The notes: generated by a model not told the origin, from the letters alone. DNA of 64,000 bases from AP-15 sp963703855 (GCA_963703855.1 CAVPFW010000025.1:169035-233034); one strand, 5' to 3'; positions 8,501 through 17,286 are shown, counted from the first letter of the stretch. Made by a program: numbers and translations.

Positions 8501-8950
8501 ATGACGATCCGTGTCCTTCGGTCGCCCCGTGCAAATGTGGAGATCGAGGAGACCGCCGATTACCTAGCCGAGCACAGTCCAACGGCGGCGCAACGTTTTC
8601 TCGATGTGCTCGAACGCGCGCAACGCCAGCTGTCTGAGTATCCCGATTCCGGGCGGTCCGGCGCAATGCCGGGGACGCGGCGGCTCATTGTCGGAAACTA
8701 CATCGTCTCGTATCGTCGGCGCGGAAGCGATATCGAGATCTTCGCCGTCAGGCACACCCGCCGGCGCGACGCGCGGATTTGGCGACCCAAACGCAAACGC
8801 TCGACCCGCGGGCGCGTCAGGCCGCTTCCGTCTCGTCTCGTTCCTCGGTGCCGGTCGGGCCCGAATCCTTGCCCTTGGCCAAGGGGTCGCGGTCGACGAG
8901 CTCGATCACCGCCATCGCCGCATCGTCGCCATGCCGAAAACCCGCCTTGA
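8501..8950 (+). CDS. ParE/RelE-superfamily toxin with extended C-terminus
   Basis: The first ~95 residues are a full ParE-type domain: IRVLRSPRANVEIEETADYL, AAQRFLDVLERAQRQLSEYPDSGR, GTRRLIVGNYIVSYRRRG and DIEIFAVRHTRRRD. Such toxins poison gyrase (ParE) or cleave mRNA (RelE). The domain normally ends near RHTRRRD plus a few residues; here the frame continues for about 50 arginine- and proline-rich residues to 8950, antisense to the last 134 bases of rplQ. The tail has no family support and is probably a product of stop loss. It pairs with the short antitoxin 21 bases upstream. Confidence 0.7.
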   Translation: MTIRVLRSPRANVEIEETADYLAEHSPTAAQRFLDVLERAQRQLSEYPDSGRSGAMPGTRRLIVGNYIVSYRRRGSDIEIFAVRHTRRRDARIWRPKRKRSTRGRVRPLPSRLVPRCRSGPNPCPWPRGRGRRARSPPSPHRRHAENPP

Positions 8951-9242
8951 TGATGCGGGTGTAGCCGCCGGGGCGGCCGGCATAGCGCTCGGCCAAAACC
9001 GTCATCAGCTTGTTGGCGAGATGCGAATCCTGCAGCCTGGCGATCGCTCGGCGCCGGTTGGCGAGCCCGCCATGCTTGCCGTAGGTGATCAGCCGCTCGA
9101 CGATCGGCCGCAAATCCTTCGCCTTGGGCAAGGTCGTCGTGATCTGCTCGTGCTTGATCAGCGCGGCGGCCAGGTTCTCGAACATCGCCTTGCGATGCTC
9201 GGAGCGGCGGCTGAAGCTGCGGCCTTTCAGGCGGTGGCGCAT
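8817..9242 (-). CDS. rplQ: 50S ribosomal protein L17
   Basis: 141 residues. MRHRLKGRSFSRRSEHRKAM and the EQITTTLPKAKDLRPIVERLI segment are diagnostic of bacterial L17, which binds 23S rRNA near the peptide exit tunnel. The C-terminal TGTEERDETEAA tail is lineage-specific. Last gene of the alpha operon, 13 bases after rpoA. Its 3' end overlaps the convergent toxin reading frame on the other strand. Confidence 0.97.
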   Translation of the reverse strand: MRHRLKGRSFSRRSEHRKAMFENLAAALIKHEQITTTLPKAKDLRPIVERLITYGKHGGLANRRRAIARLQDSHLANKLMTVLAERYAGRPGGYTRIIKAGFRHGDDAAMAVIELVDRDPLAKGKDSGPTGTEERDETEAA

Positions 9243-9255
9243 CGGGTCCGGATCC

Positions 9256-10275
9256 TCAATAGGGTTCGTCGAGCCGCTTGGCCAATTCCTCGATGTTCTC
9301 GGGCGGCCAATTGGGGATTTCCATGCCGAGGTGAAGCCCCATCTGGGCCAGGACTTCCTTGATCTCGTTCAGGGATTTGCGCCCGAAATTGGGGGTTCGC
9401 AGCATCTCGGCCTCGGATTTCTGGACCAGATCACCGATATAGACGATGTTGTCGTTCTTCAGGCAGTTGGCCGAGCGCACCGAGAGCTCAAGCTCGTCGA
9501 CCTTGCGCAGCAGGTTCTTGTTGAACGGCAGCTCGCTCGGCCGCGTATCGTCGGAGGGGTGCCGCGGCTCCTCGAAATTGATGAATAGCTGGAGCTGGTC
9601 CTGCAGGATGCGCGCGGCGAGCGCCACGGCGTCCTCGGGCGTCACCGCGCCATTGGTTTCGACCCGCATCGCCAGCCGGTCATAGTCGGTGACCTGGCCG
9701 ACACGCGTATTTTCGACCCGATAAGAGACCTTGCGGACCGGGCTGAACAAGGCATCGACCGGGATCAGCCCGATCGGCGCGTCCTCTGCCCGGTTCTGCG
9801 TGCCGGGCACGTAGCCTTTGCCGTTCTCGACGGTCAGCTCGGTCGCGATCCTGGCGCCGCTCTCGAGGGTACAGATCACCAGCTCGGGGTTCATGATGTC
9901 GATATCGTGTCCGGTTTCGATCGCCCCGGCGCGGACCTCGCCCGGCCCGCTGGCGCGCAGCCGCATGCGCTTCGGCCCTTCGCCGTACATCCTCAAATCG
10001 ATGCTCTTGACGTTGAGGACGATATCGGTCACGTCCTCGAGCACGCCCGGGAGCGACGAGAACTCGTGCAGCACGCCCTCGATCTGGATCGAGGTCACGG
10101 CCGCCCCTTGCAGCGAGGACAGCAGCACGCGCCGCAGCGCATTGCCCAAGGTCAGCCCGAAGCCGCGTTCCAGCGGCTCGGCGACGACGGTGGCGACCCG
10201 CTTGGGATCGTCGCCCGGCTCCACCGAGAGCTGTTTCGGCTTGATCAGGGTTTGCCAGTTCTTTTGAATCACCAC
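9256..10275 (-). CDS. rpoA: DNA-directed RNA polymerase, alpha subunit
   Basis: 339 residues. The N-terminal domain (about 1-235) has FGLTLGNALRRVLLSSLQGAA, the dimerisation and assembly region, and the flexible linker leads to a C-terminal domain (about 255-325) with LELSVRSANCLKNDNIVYIG and TPNFGRKSLNEI, containing the DNA- and activator-contacting Arg. Length and both domains are normal for alphaproteobacteria. It lies between rpsK and rplQ in the alpha operon. Confidence 0.98.
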   Translation of the reverse strand: MVIQKNWQTLIKPKQLSVEPGDDPKRVATVVAEPLERGFGLTLGNALRRVLLSSLQGAAVTSIQIEGVLHEFSSLPGVLEDVTDIVLNVKSIDLRMYGEGPKRMRLRASGPGEVRAGAIETGHDIDIMNPELVICTLESGARIATELTVENGKGYVPGTQNRAEDAPIGLIPVDALFSPVRKVSYRVENTRVGQVTDYDRLAMRVETNGAVTPEDAVALAARILQDQLQLFINFEEPRHPSDDTRPSELPFNKNLLRKVDELELSVRSANCLKNDNIVYIGDLVQKSEAEMLRTPNFGRKSLNEIKEVLAQMGLHLGMEIPNWPPENIEELAKRLDEPY

Positions 10276-10383
10276 TCGAACCTCGATCGGTGAAGGGGAG
10301 CGCCATTCACGGCGCCGGCCGGCGCATGGCGTCCGGCTTTTTCCTCGATGAAAATCTCCGCCCGGCCCCCGGGCGGTCTGCCG

Positions 10384-10782
10384 TCAGACGCGGCGCCGCT
10401 TCGGCGGCCGGCAGCCATTGTGCGGGATCGGTGTCACGTCGCGGATCGAGGTGACGGCGAAGCCCACCGCCTGCAGCGCGCGCAGCGCCGATTCGCGTCC
10501 CGAGCCCGGGCCTTTGACCTCGATCTCCAGGGTGCGCATGCCATGCTCCATGGCTTTGCGACCGGCATCCTCGGCTGCGACCTGCGCCGCGTAGGGGGTC
10601 GATTTGCGCGAGCCCTTGAAGCCTTGGCTGCCCGACGACGACCAGGCGATGGTATTGCCCTGCGCGTCGGTGATCGTGATCATCGTGTTGTTGAACGTGG
10701 CGTTCACATGCGCCGTGCCCGAGGTAATGTTCTTGCGCTCGCGCCGCCGCAGGCGCGGCGCCGGCGCCGCCGTTCTGGCCAT
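10384..10782 (-). CDS. rpsK: 30S ribosomal protein S11
   Basis: 132 residues, standard length. FNNTMITITDAQGNTIAWSS, FKGSRKSTPYAAQVAAEDAG and the C-terminal VTPIPHNGCRPPKRRRV are invariant S11 signatures. S11 sits on the 30S platform near the mRNA exit. It follows rpsM by 9 bases; 108 bases separate it from rpoA. Confidence 0.98.
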   Translation of the reverse strand: MARTAAPAPRLRRRERKNITSGTAHVNATFNNTMITITDAQGNTIAWSSSGSQGFKGSRKSTPYAAQVAAEDAGRKAMEHGMRTLEIEVKGPGSGRESALRALQAVGFAVTSIRDVTPIPHNGCRPPKRRRV

Positions 10783-10791
10783 CGATCCGGG

Positions 10792-11160
<369 letters not shown>

Positions 11161-11216
11161 CTGCGCTTCTCCTCAAAAGAAAATAGGGCTGGGAAGGGCC
11201 ACTCGCAAGGGCAGAC

Positions 11217-11244
11217 ATTATATCGATGTTCGACCCGACGTCAA
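11217..11244 (-). promoter_or_regulatory. Sigma-70-type promoter for the alpha operon
   Basis: On the minus strand TTGACG (11244-11239) and a perfect TATAAT (11222-11217) are separated by 16 bases. It lies between adk and rpsM, about 50 bases before the rpsM start, so rpsM-rpsK-rpoA-rplQ can be transcribed independently of the S10-spc cluster. Confidence 0.75.
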
Positions 11245-11298
11245 CCCGCACGGTATCGGGCAGCGTCGACGGCGCCGGCGGGCCGGCCGACCCCGCTC

Positions 11299-11943
11299 TC
11301 AGCCCAAGATCCTTTCGATCTGGCCCGCCACCTCGTCTATCCCCGCCATCCCGTCGACGGTGCGCAGAATGTCGCGGGCGCGGTAATAGGGCAGGATCGG
11401 TGCGGTCTGAGCGCGGTAGACCTCGAACCGAGCCTTCACTGCCTGCGGACGGTCATCGGGCCGGTGCACGAAGTCGCGGCTTCCGCAGACGTCGCAAACC
11501 CCGTCGATGTGCGGGCGACGGTGGCGTTCGTGGTAGCTCGCCCCGCACCGCGCGCAAGTAAACCGCCCGGCGAGGCGATCGATCAGCGCCGCCTCGTCGA
11601 CCTCGATCAGAATGACGTGATCGAGACCGAGGCCGCGTTGCGCCAGCATCTCGTCGAGCGCCCGGGCCTGCGGCACCGTGCGCGGGAAGCCGTCGAGAAT
11701 GAAACCCTTGGGGCAATCCGGCTCGATAATGCGTGCGCCGATCATATCGATGATGATCCCGTCGGGAACCAGCTGGCCGGAATCCATGATGCTCTTGACC
11801 CGGACCCCGAGCTCGTTGCCGGACGCGGTTGCGGCCCGCAGCATGTCGCCGGTGGCGAGGTGGCAGATTTGGCGGCTCTGTTCGAGGCGTTTCGCCTGAG
11901 TTCCCTTTCCCGAGCCTGGCGGTCCGAGCAGGATCACGTTCAT
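11299..11943 (-). CDS. adk: Adenylate kinase
   Basis: 214 residues. P-loop LLGPPGSGKGTQAKRLE at residues 4-20, the NMP-binding region, FILDGFPRTVPQARALDE, and a long LID domain. The LID carries four cysteines (CARC near residue 128 and CDVCGS near 150), so a structural metal, usually zinc, is expected; this is the long bacterial form. It interconverts ATP + AMP and 2 ADP. Its start overlaps the secY stop by four bases (ATGA), indicating coupled translation; secY-adk is the common alphaproteobacterial order. Confidence 0.97.
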   Translation of the reverse strand: MNVILLGPPGSGKGTQAKRLEQSRQICHLATGDMLRAATASGNELGVRVKSIMDSGQLVPDGIIIDMIGARIIEPDCPKGFILDGFPRTVPQARALDEMLAQRGLGLDHVILIEVDEAALIDRLAGRFTCARCGASYHERHRRPHIDGVCDVCGSRDFVHRPDDRPQAVKARFEVYRAQTAPILPYYRARDILRTVDGMAGIDEVAGQIERILG

Positions 11944-13286
11944 CCGCGCCGGCCCCTCAGCTTTGCTTTTTTGATCAGACCCTCATACTGATGGGCCAAC
12001 AGGTGCGAGTGGATCTGCGCCACCGTGTCCATCGTCACGCTGACCACGATCAACAGGCTGGTGCCCCCGAAATAGAACGGCACCGAATATTCCGAGATCA
12101 GGATCTCGGGCAGGATGCAGACCGCCGACAGATAGGCCGCGCCGACGACGGTCAGCCGGGTCAACACATAGTCGAGGTAATCGGCCGTATTCTTGCCGGG
12201 CCTGATGCCGGGTATGAACCCCCCGTACTTGCGCAGATTATCCGCGGTCTCGGTCGGATTGAAGACGATTGCGGTATAGAAAAAGCAGAAGAAGCAGATC
12301 AGGGCGACGTAGAGCGCCATGTAGAGCGGTCGGCCATGCGCCAGATACGCGGTGATTTCACCGAGCCAGCCAAAGTTTCCCCCGCTGGTCTCGAAGTTGG
12401 CGACCGTTGCGGGCAGCAGCAGCAAGGAGGACGCGAAGATTGGTGGAATGACGCCAGAGGTGTTGATCTTCAGCGGCAGGTGCGAGGCGTCGCCGCCGAA
12501 CATCTTGTTGCCGACTTGGCGTTTGGGATACTGGACAAGAATGCGCCGCTGCGCGCGCTCCATGAATACGATGAAGGCGACCACCAGGATCGACACGACG
12601 AGGAACATGATGATGAAAAAGCTCGAGATCGCCCCGGTGCGCCCGAGCTCGAGGGTCGACGCGAGGGCATGCGGCAGGTTCGCGACGATGCCGGCAAAGA
12701 TGATCAGCGAAATGCCGTTGCCGACCCCGCGCGCGGTGATCTGCTCGCCGAGCCACATCAGGAACACCGTGCCGCCGACCAAGGTCACGACGGTGACCAG
12801 CCGGAAGAACAGGCCGGGGTTCAGGACCGCCGTTTCAGCCCCGGAGTGCATGCCCTCGATCCCGACCGCGATGCCGTAGGCCTGGACCGCGGCCAGCAGC
12901 ACCGTGCCGAAGCGGGTGTACTGGTTCAGCTTTTTGCGCCCGCTTTCGCCCTCCTTTTTCAAGGCTTCCAGGGTCGGGGACACCGCGGTCAGCAGCTGGA
13001 TGATGATCGATGCCGAGATGTACGGCATGATGTTCAGCGCAAAGATCGTCATGCGCCCGAGCGCCCCGCCCGAGAACATGTCGAACATGCCGAGGATGCC
13101 GCCGGCATTGCGCGAGAAGATGTCGTGCAATATCGCCGGGTCGATCCCGGGGATCGGGATATAGGTGCCGAGCCGATAGATCACCAGCGCCCCGAGCGTG
13201 AACCAGATGCGGCTCTTCAGCTCGGTCGCCTTGGTAAAGGCGGAGAGGTTGATGCTGGAGGCGAGTTGTTCGGCGACTGACGCCAT
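11940..13286 (-). CDS. secY: Protein translocase subunit SecY
   Basis: 448 residues, polytopic with ten membrane segments expected. It starts FTKATELKSRIWFTLGALVIYRLGTYIPIPG and has the plug-region FSGGALGRMTIFALNIMPYI, YTRFGTVLLAAVQAYGIAVGIEG, and the cytosolic loops ISAFAGIVANLPHA-like and FMERAQRRILVQYPKR that contact SecA and the ribosome. Forms the SecYEG channel with the SecE encoded at 39420. It follows rplO, as in standard spc operons, and overlaps adk. Confidence 0.98.
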   Translation of the reverse strand: MASVAEQLASSINLSAFTKATELKSRIWFTLGALVIYRLGTYIPIPGIDPAILHDIFSRNAGGILGMFDMFSGGALGRMTIFALNIMPYISASIIIQLLTAVSPTLEALKKEGESGRKKLNQYTRFGTVLLAAVQAYGIAVGIEGMHSGAETAVLNPGLFFRLVTVVTLVGGTVFLMWLGEQITARGVGNGISLIIFAGIVANLPHALASTLELGRTGAISSFFIIMFLVVSILVVAFIVFMERAQRRILVQYPKRQVGNKMFGGDASHLPLKINTSGVIPPIFASSLLLLPATVANFETSGGNFGWLGEITAYLAHGRPLYMALYVALICFFCFFYTAIVFNPTETADNLRKYGGFIPGIRPGKNTADYLDYVLTRLTVVGAAYLSAVCILPEILISEYSVPFYFGGTSLLIVVSVTMDTVAQIHSHLLAHQYEGLIKKAKLRGRRG

Positions 13287-13405
13287 TCGCTTGATCCCTA
13301 GACAAGAGCCCGGCCTGGGCGAAGGCCCGGCTCAGGCAAAAGCCCGGCTTGACCAAAGGCGAGCCTGACCAGGCGGCCGGCCGCGGCGGCGCCGGACCGC
13401 CGCGT

Positions 13406-13909
13406 TCAGGCCGAGGCGGCCGCCTCCGGTTTTGCTTTCCGCGCGCGCGGCGCGCGCACGATCACCGTGCCGCCGGCGCTTTCGACCGCGGCGATCGCGG
13501 CCTTGGAGGCGCCGGCGACCTCGATCGTCAGCGCGGCCCGCAGCTTGCCCTCGGCGAGCAGGCGAACCCCGTCGCCGCGGCGCCGCAACACTCCCGAGGC
13601 CACCAGGGCCGGGCCGTCGATAGTGCCCTCGGGCTTGAGCTTACCTGCGTCGAGCGCCTGTTGCAGGCGGCCGAGGTTCACCACCTTGAAATCCGGCCGG
13701 AACATCCGGTTGTCGAAGCCGCGCTTCGGCAGCCGCCGGTGCAGCGGGGTCTGACCGCCTTCGAAGCCGTTGAGCGCCACCCCGCTGCGCGCAGTCTGGC
13801 CCTTGCCGCCGCGCCCGGAGGTTTTGCCCTTGCCCGATCCGATGCCGCGCCCGACCCGCTTCGCCCGATAGTGCGCTCCGGGATTGTCCCTGATCTCGTT
13901 GAGCTTCAT
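13406..13909 (-). CDS. rplO: 50S ribosomal protein L15
   Basis: 167 residues from ATG 13909. MKLNEIRDNPGAHYRAKRVG, GRGIGSGKGKTSGRGGKGQ and GFEGGQTPLHRRLPKRGF identify L15. The frame is open further upstream across rpmD but that part is not conserved. The C-terminus has a basic/alanine-rich extension (PRARKAKPEAAASA). Follows rpmD by 35 bases. Confidence 0.97.
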   Translation of the reverse strand: MKLNEIRDNPGAHYRAKRVGRGIGSGKGKTSGRGGKGQTARSGVALNGFEGGQTPLHRRLPKRGFDNRMFRPDFKVVNLGRLQQALDAGKLKPEGTIDGPALVASGVLRRRGDGVRLLAEGKLRAALTIEVAGASKAAIAAVESAGGTVIVRAPRARKAKPEAAASA

Positions 13910-13944
13910 CGCTTCGATTTCCTGGTCCTTGCCGGCCTTGCCCC

Positions 13945-14139
13945 TTACCCCTCGTCCTCGACGATCCGCACCAGGTGCTTCACCTTGTCGATCATGCCGC
14001 GGACCGAGGGGGTGTCTTCGAGGACGCGGCGGCGGTGGCGCTTGTTCAGGCCGAGCCCTTTGAGGGTGGCCTCTTGGTCGTGCCTTCGCCCGATCGGGCT
14101 TCCGGTCTGCTCGACGGTGACCGATTTCCGGCTCTCCAT
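13945..14139 (-). CDS. rpmD: 50S ribosomal protein L30
   Basis: 64 residues from ATG 14139, which shares its A with the rpsE stop (TGATG). VTVEQTGSPIGRRHDQEATL, KGLGLNKRHRRRVLEDTPSV and RGMIDKVKHLVRI match L30 throughout. A GTG one codon upstream is a less likely start. Usual position between rpsE and rplO. Confidence 0.95.
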   Translation of the reverse strand: MESRKSVTVEQTGSPIGRRHDQEATLKGLGLNKRHRRRVLEDTPSVRGMIDKVKHLVRIVEDEG

Positions 14140-14726
14140 CACGCCGGCTCCCGCGCTTCGGCGTCGCGGCGGCCGAGGATCTCGCCGACCTTCTTGCCAC
14201 GGCGCGCCGCCACCGCGCGCGGGCTGGTCGCCCGGCCGAGAGCGACAAAGGTCGCCTTGATCATGTTGTGCGGGTTGGCGCTGCCGGTCGACTTGGCGAC
14301 GACATCGTGGACCCCGAGCGCCTCGAAGATCGCGCGCATCGGGCCGCCGGCGATAATCCCGGTGCCGGCCTTGGCGGCGCGCACGATCACCCGGCCGGCG
14401 CCGTAGCTGCTGGCGATGTCGTGATGCAGGGTGCGGCCTTCGCGCAGCGGCACGCGGATCATGCTGCGCCGCGCCTGCTCGGTGGCCTTGCGGATGGCCT
14501 CGGGCACCTCGCGCGCCTTGCCAGCGCCGTAGCCGACCCGGCCCTTGCGGTCGCCGACGACGACCAGCGCGGCAAAGCCGAAGCGCCGGCCGCCCTTGAC
14601 CACCTTGGCGACGCGATTGATGTTGACCAGCTTTTCGGCAAATTCGCTGTCCTCGCGGTCGCGCGACTGACGGTCGCCGTCGCGTCCGCGCCGTTCGCCC
14701 CCGCTGCGCGCCATCGTCCGTGCCAT
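14139..14726 (-). CDS. rpsE: 30S ribosomal protein S5
   Basis: 195 residues. The S5 double-strand RNA-binding domain reads EFAEKLVNINRVAKVVKGGR and FGFAALVVVGDRKGRVGYG, followed by the C-terminal VRAAKAGTGIIAGGPMRAIF and KSTGSANPHNMIKATF. S5 helps keep decoding accurate and has helicase activity with S3/S4. The N-terminus carries a basic extension (MARTMARSGGERRGRDGDRQ) of the kind found in alphaproteobacteria. Confidence 0.97.
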   Translation of the reverse strand: MARTMARSGGERRGRDGDRQSRDREDSEFAEKLVNINRVAKVVKGGRRFGFAALVVVGDRKGRVGYGAGKAREVPEAIRKATEQARRSMIRVPLREGRTLHHDIASSYGAGRVIVRAAKAGTGIIAGGPMRAIFEALGVHDVVAKSTGSANPHNMIKATFVALGRATSPRAVAARRGKKVGEILGRRDAEAREPA

Positions 14727-14738
14727 TGACCCTACCCC

Positions 14739-15104
14739 TCAGAAATCCAGGCCGCCCTCGCGGGCGGCGTCGGCCAGGGCCTTGACCCGGCCATGAAACA
14801 GATAGGCGCCGCGGTCGAACACGACTTGCTCGACCCCGGCCGCTTTCGCGCGCTCGGCGATCAGCTTGCCGACGGCACCTGCCGCCGCGATGTCAGCTCC
14901 GGTGCCGAGGCTTTGCTTGAGGGCACCGTCGAGGCTCGACGCCGCCGCCAAAGTCCGCCCGGCCATATCATCGATGACTTGCGCATAGATATGCTTCGAC
15001 GAGCGGAAGACCGAGAGCCGCGGCCGATTATTCGCGACGCGACGCAGCTTGCTGCGCACCCGCTGGCGCCGGCGCAGGAACAGGGCTTTGGCTTTTTGTG
15101 GCAT
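14739..15104 (-). CDS. rplR: 50S ribosomal protein L18
   Basis: 121 residues from ATG 15104. Begins MPQKAKALFLRRRQRVRSKL and has NRPRLSVFRSSKHIYAQVID and the C-terminal FDRGAYLFHGRVKALADAAR, all conserved in L18, the 5S rRNA-binding protein. The frame continues upstream but that part is the shifted reading of rplF. Confidence 0.97.
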   Translation of the reverse strand: MPQKAKALFLRRRQRVRSKLRRVANNRPRLSVFRSSKHIYAQVIDDMAGRTLAAASSLDGALKQSLGTGADIAAAGAVGKLIAERAKAAGVEQVVFDRGAYLFHGRVKALADAAREGGLDF

Positions 15105-15109
15105 CGCGC

Positions 15110-15644
15110 TTACTTCTTCTTGCCTTCCTTGCGGCGGACGGTCTCGCCAGCATATCTGATCCCCTTGCCTTTGTAGGGCTCGGGCGGGCGAAAGGCGCGG
15201 ATCTCGGCGGCGACCTGGCCGACGCGCTGACGGTCGGCGCCGCTGACGGTGATCACGGTCGGCCGTTCGCAGGCGATCCGGACATCTTCGGGGATCGGGA
15301 ACGGAATGTCGTGGCTGTAGCCGAGCTGCAGGTTCAACACACGACCCTGCACCGCGGCGCGATAGCCGACCCCGTTGATCTCGAGACCGACCGAGAAGCC
15401 CTTCGACACCCCGGTCACCATGTTGCTGACCAAGGCCCGGGTGGTTCCCCACATTGCGCGCGACTGCTTGGTGTCGTCGGCCGGGGCAATCGTGACCGCA
15501 CCATCCGCGATCGAAGCCGTGACCGCGTTGCTGACGATCAGGCTCAGGCTGCCGAGCCCGCCTCTCGCGGTCAGGGTCCGCTCCGATAGCCTGACTTCGA
15601 CGCCGCTTCGGCACGGCGACCGGATTCTTGCCGATGCGCGACAT
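15110..15644 (-). CDS. rplF: 50S ribosomal protein L6, with a single-base frameshift
   Basis: The ATG at 15644 gives MSRIGKNPVAVPK, the correct N-terminus of L6. The rest of the protein is one base out of phase: GVEVRLSERTLTARGGLGSL, then the long open segment MWGTTRALVSNMVTGVSKGF, LEINGVGYRAAVQG and YKGKGIRYAGETVRRKEGKK. Removing one base near 15605 (coding-strand AAGCGGCGTC to AAGGGCGTC) restores a 177-residue protein of normal length. L6 binds 23S rRNA near the GTPase centre and is normally needed for growth, so a base-calling error is the simplest explanation. It lies between rpsH and rplR as expected. Confidence 0.9.
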
Positions 15645-15653
15645 TCCGCTACC

Positions 15654-16052
15654 TCAAAAGACCCGGCACAGGACCTCGCCGCCGACTTTGGCGACGCGGG
15701 CCTCGTTGTCGGACAGGACCCCGCGCGGGGTCGACAGGATGGCGATGCCGAGCCCGTTATAGGTGCGCGGCAGATCGGCGATGCGCGAATAGATGCGGCG
15801 GCCGGGCTTGGACACCCGCGCGATCTCGCGGATCACCGGCTCGCCATCGACGTATTTGAGCTCGATCTTGAGCTCGGCCACGCCGGGGCGCAGATCTTCG
15901 CGGGTAAAGCCGCGGATGTAGCCCTCGCGCTTCAGGACTTCGAGCACGTTGGCGCGGATCTTCGAGGCGGGCGAGGCGACGACCGCCTGGCGCGCCTTCT
16001 GCCCGTTGCGGATCCGCGTCAGCATGTCCCCCAGCGGGTCGCTCATCGTCAT
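15654..16052 (-). CDS. rpsH: 30S ribosomal protein S8
   Basis: 132 residues. SDPLGDMLTRIRNGQKARQA, LEVLKREGYIRGF, YSRIADLPRTYNGLGIAILS and TPRGVLSDNEARVAKVGGEV are the conserved S8 blocks that bind the central domain of 16S rRNA; in many bacteria S8 also represses the spc operon by binding its mRNA. A second ATG two codons in could serve as start. Confidence 0.97.
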   Translation of the reverse strand: MTMSDPLGDMLTRIRNGQKARQAVVASPASKIRANVLEVLKREGYIRGFTREDLRPGVAELKIELKYVDGEPVIREIARVSKPGRRIYSRIADLPRTYNGLGIAILSTPRGVLSDNEARVAKVGGEVLCRVF

Positions 16053-16065
16053 CGCCGGGATCCCC

Positions 16066-16371
16066 CTACCAGCTCGACTTCAGCATGCCCGGGATCTGCC
16101 CCGACGAGGCGAGCTCGCGCACGGCGATGCGCGACAGCTTGAACTTCCGGTAAAAGCCGCGCGGCCGGCCGGTCAAGGAGCACCGGTTGCGCACGCGGGT
16201 CTGCGACCCGTTGCGCGGCAAGAGGGCGAGCTTCAGCTGCGCCGCAAACCGCTCCTCCGGCGGCGCGGTGCGGTCGGTCGCGATCTGTTTGAGCCGCATG
16301 CGCCGCGGGGCGATCTGCTTGGCGAGCTTGATCCGCCGGGCGTTCTTCTCGATCGCGCTCTTCTTTGCCAC
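16066..16371 (-). CDS. rpsN: 30S ribosomal protein S14, zinc-independent type
   Basis: 101 residues, the long form without the four-Cys zinc site of the short S14. Conserved parts are AKKSAIEKNARRIKLAKQ, RNGSQTRVRNRCSLTGRPRG and KLSRIAVRELASSGQIPGML. It binds 16S rRNA in the 30S head. Located between rplE and rpsH. Confidence 0.97.
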   Translation of the reverse strand: MAKKSAIEKNARRIKLAKQIAPRRMRLKQIATDRTAPPEERFAAQLKLALLPRNGSQTRVRNRCSLTGRPRGFYRKFKLSRIAVRELASSGQIPGMLKSSW

Positions 16372-16392
16372 TGGGCTGAACTCCTCGCTCGG

Positions 16393-16938
16393 TCAGTTCG
16401 CAAACGGCATGTCGAAGCCTTTGAGCAGCGCCTTCGCCTCGGCATCGGTCTTGGCCGTGGTCGCGACCACGACGTTCATCCCGCGCACCGCGTCGACGCG
16501 GTCGTAATCGATTTCGGGAAAAACGATCTGCTCTTTGAGGCCGAGCGCGAAATTCCCGCGCCCGTCGAAGCTCTTGCCCGAAATTCCGCGAAAATCGCGC
16601 ACCCGCGGCAATGCCACATTGATCAGCCGGTCGAGAAACTCGTACATGTGCCGGCGGCGCAGGGTCACCTTGCAGCCGATCGGCATGCCCTGGCGCAATT
16701 TGAAGGTCGCGATCGACCGCTTGGCCCGATTGATGACCGGATGCTGGCCGGTGATCGCGGTCAGCTCGCCCGCCGCCGCCTCGACCTTCTTGGCGTCCTG
16801 CACCGCCTCGCCGACGCCCATGTTGACGACGATCTTTTCGAGGCGCGGCACCTGCATCGGGTTGGTGTAGCCGAACTCCTGCATCAGCGCCGGGCGCAAG
16901 GTCGTCTCGTAATGTTCCTGCAAACGCGGCTTGCTCAT
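16393..16938 (-). CDS. rplE: 50S ribosomal protein L5
   Basis: 181 residues from ATG 16938, which is preceded by AGGTGAAGGA; a GTG at 16947 overlapping the rplX stop is the alternative. RLQEHYETTLRPALMQEFGY, LEKIVVNMGVGEAVQDAKKV, RLINVALPRVRDFRGISGKS and the C-terminal NVVVATTAKTDAEAKALLKG are L5 signatures. L5 joins 5S rRNA to the central protuberance. Confidence 0.97.
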   Translation of the reverse strand: MSKPRLQEHYETTLRPALMQEFGYTNPMQVPRLEKIVVNMGVGEAVQDAKKVEAAAGELTAITGQHPVINRAKRSIATFKLRQGMPIGCKVTLRRRHMYEFLDRLINVALPRVRDFRGISGKSFDGRGNFALGLKEQIVFPEIDYDRVDAVRGMNVVVATTAKTDAEAKALLKGFDMPFAN

Positions 16939-16943
16939 TTCCT

Positions 16944-17264
16944 TCACCTGTCGATGACTTCGCCGGAGCGGCGCGCCACCCGCACCTTGCGGCCGTCGCC
17001 GAGCACCCTGTAGCCGATGCGGGTCGGCTTTCCCGACGACGGGTCGAGATGGGCGACATTGGAGATATGCAAGGCCAGCTCCTTTTCGACGATGCCGCCG
17101 GGATCGCCCATCCGCGGCTTGGTATGCCGCTTGGCGAGATTGACGCCCTGCACGACGACCCGCCGCTCGGTCGGAATGACCCGCAGGACCTCCCCGGTCC
17201 TGCCCTTGTCGCGCCCGCTGATCACGACGACGTTGTCGCCCTTTTTGATCTTCAACTTTGGCAT
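16944..17264 (-). CDS. rplX: 50S ribosomal protein L24
   Basis: 106 residues. The KOW motif KKGDNVVVISGRDKGRTGEV is at the N-terminus, followed by VVVQGVNLAKRHTKP and GIVEKELALHISNVAHLDP. L24 is an early assembly protein of the 50S subunit. The stop overlaps the start region of rplE. Confidence 0.97.
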   Translation of the reverse strand: MPKLKIKKGDNVVVISGRDKGRTGEVLRVIPTERRVVVQGVNLAKRHTKPRMGDPGGIVEKELALHISNVAHLDPSSGKPTRIGYRVLGDGRKVRVARRSGEVIDR

Positions 17265-17286
17265 GGTCGCGCTCCCGCCCGCCGGG

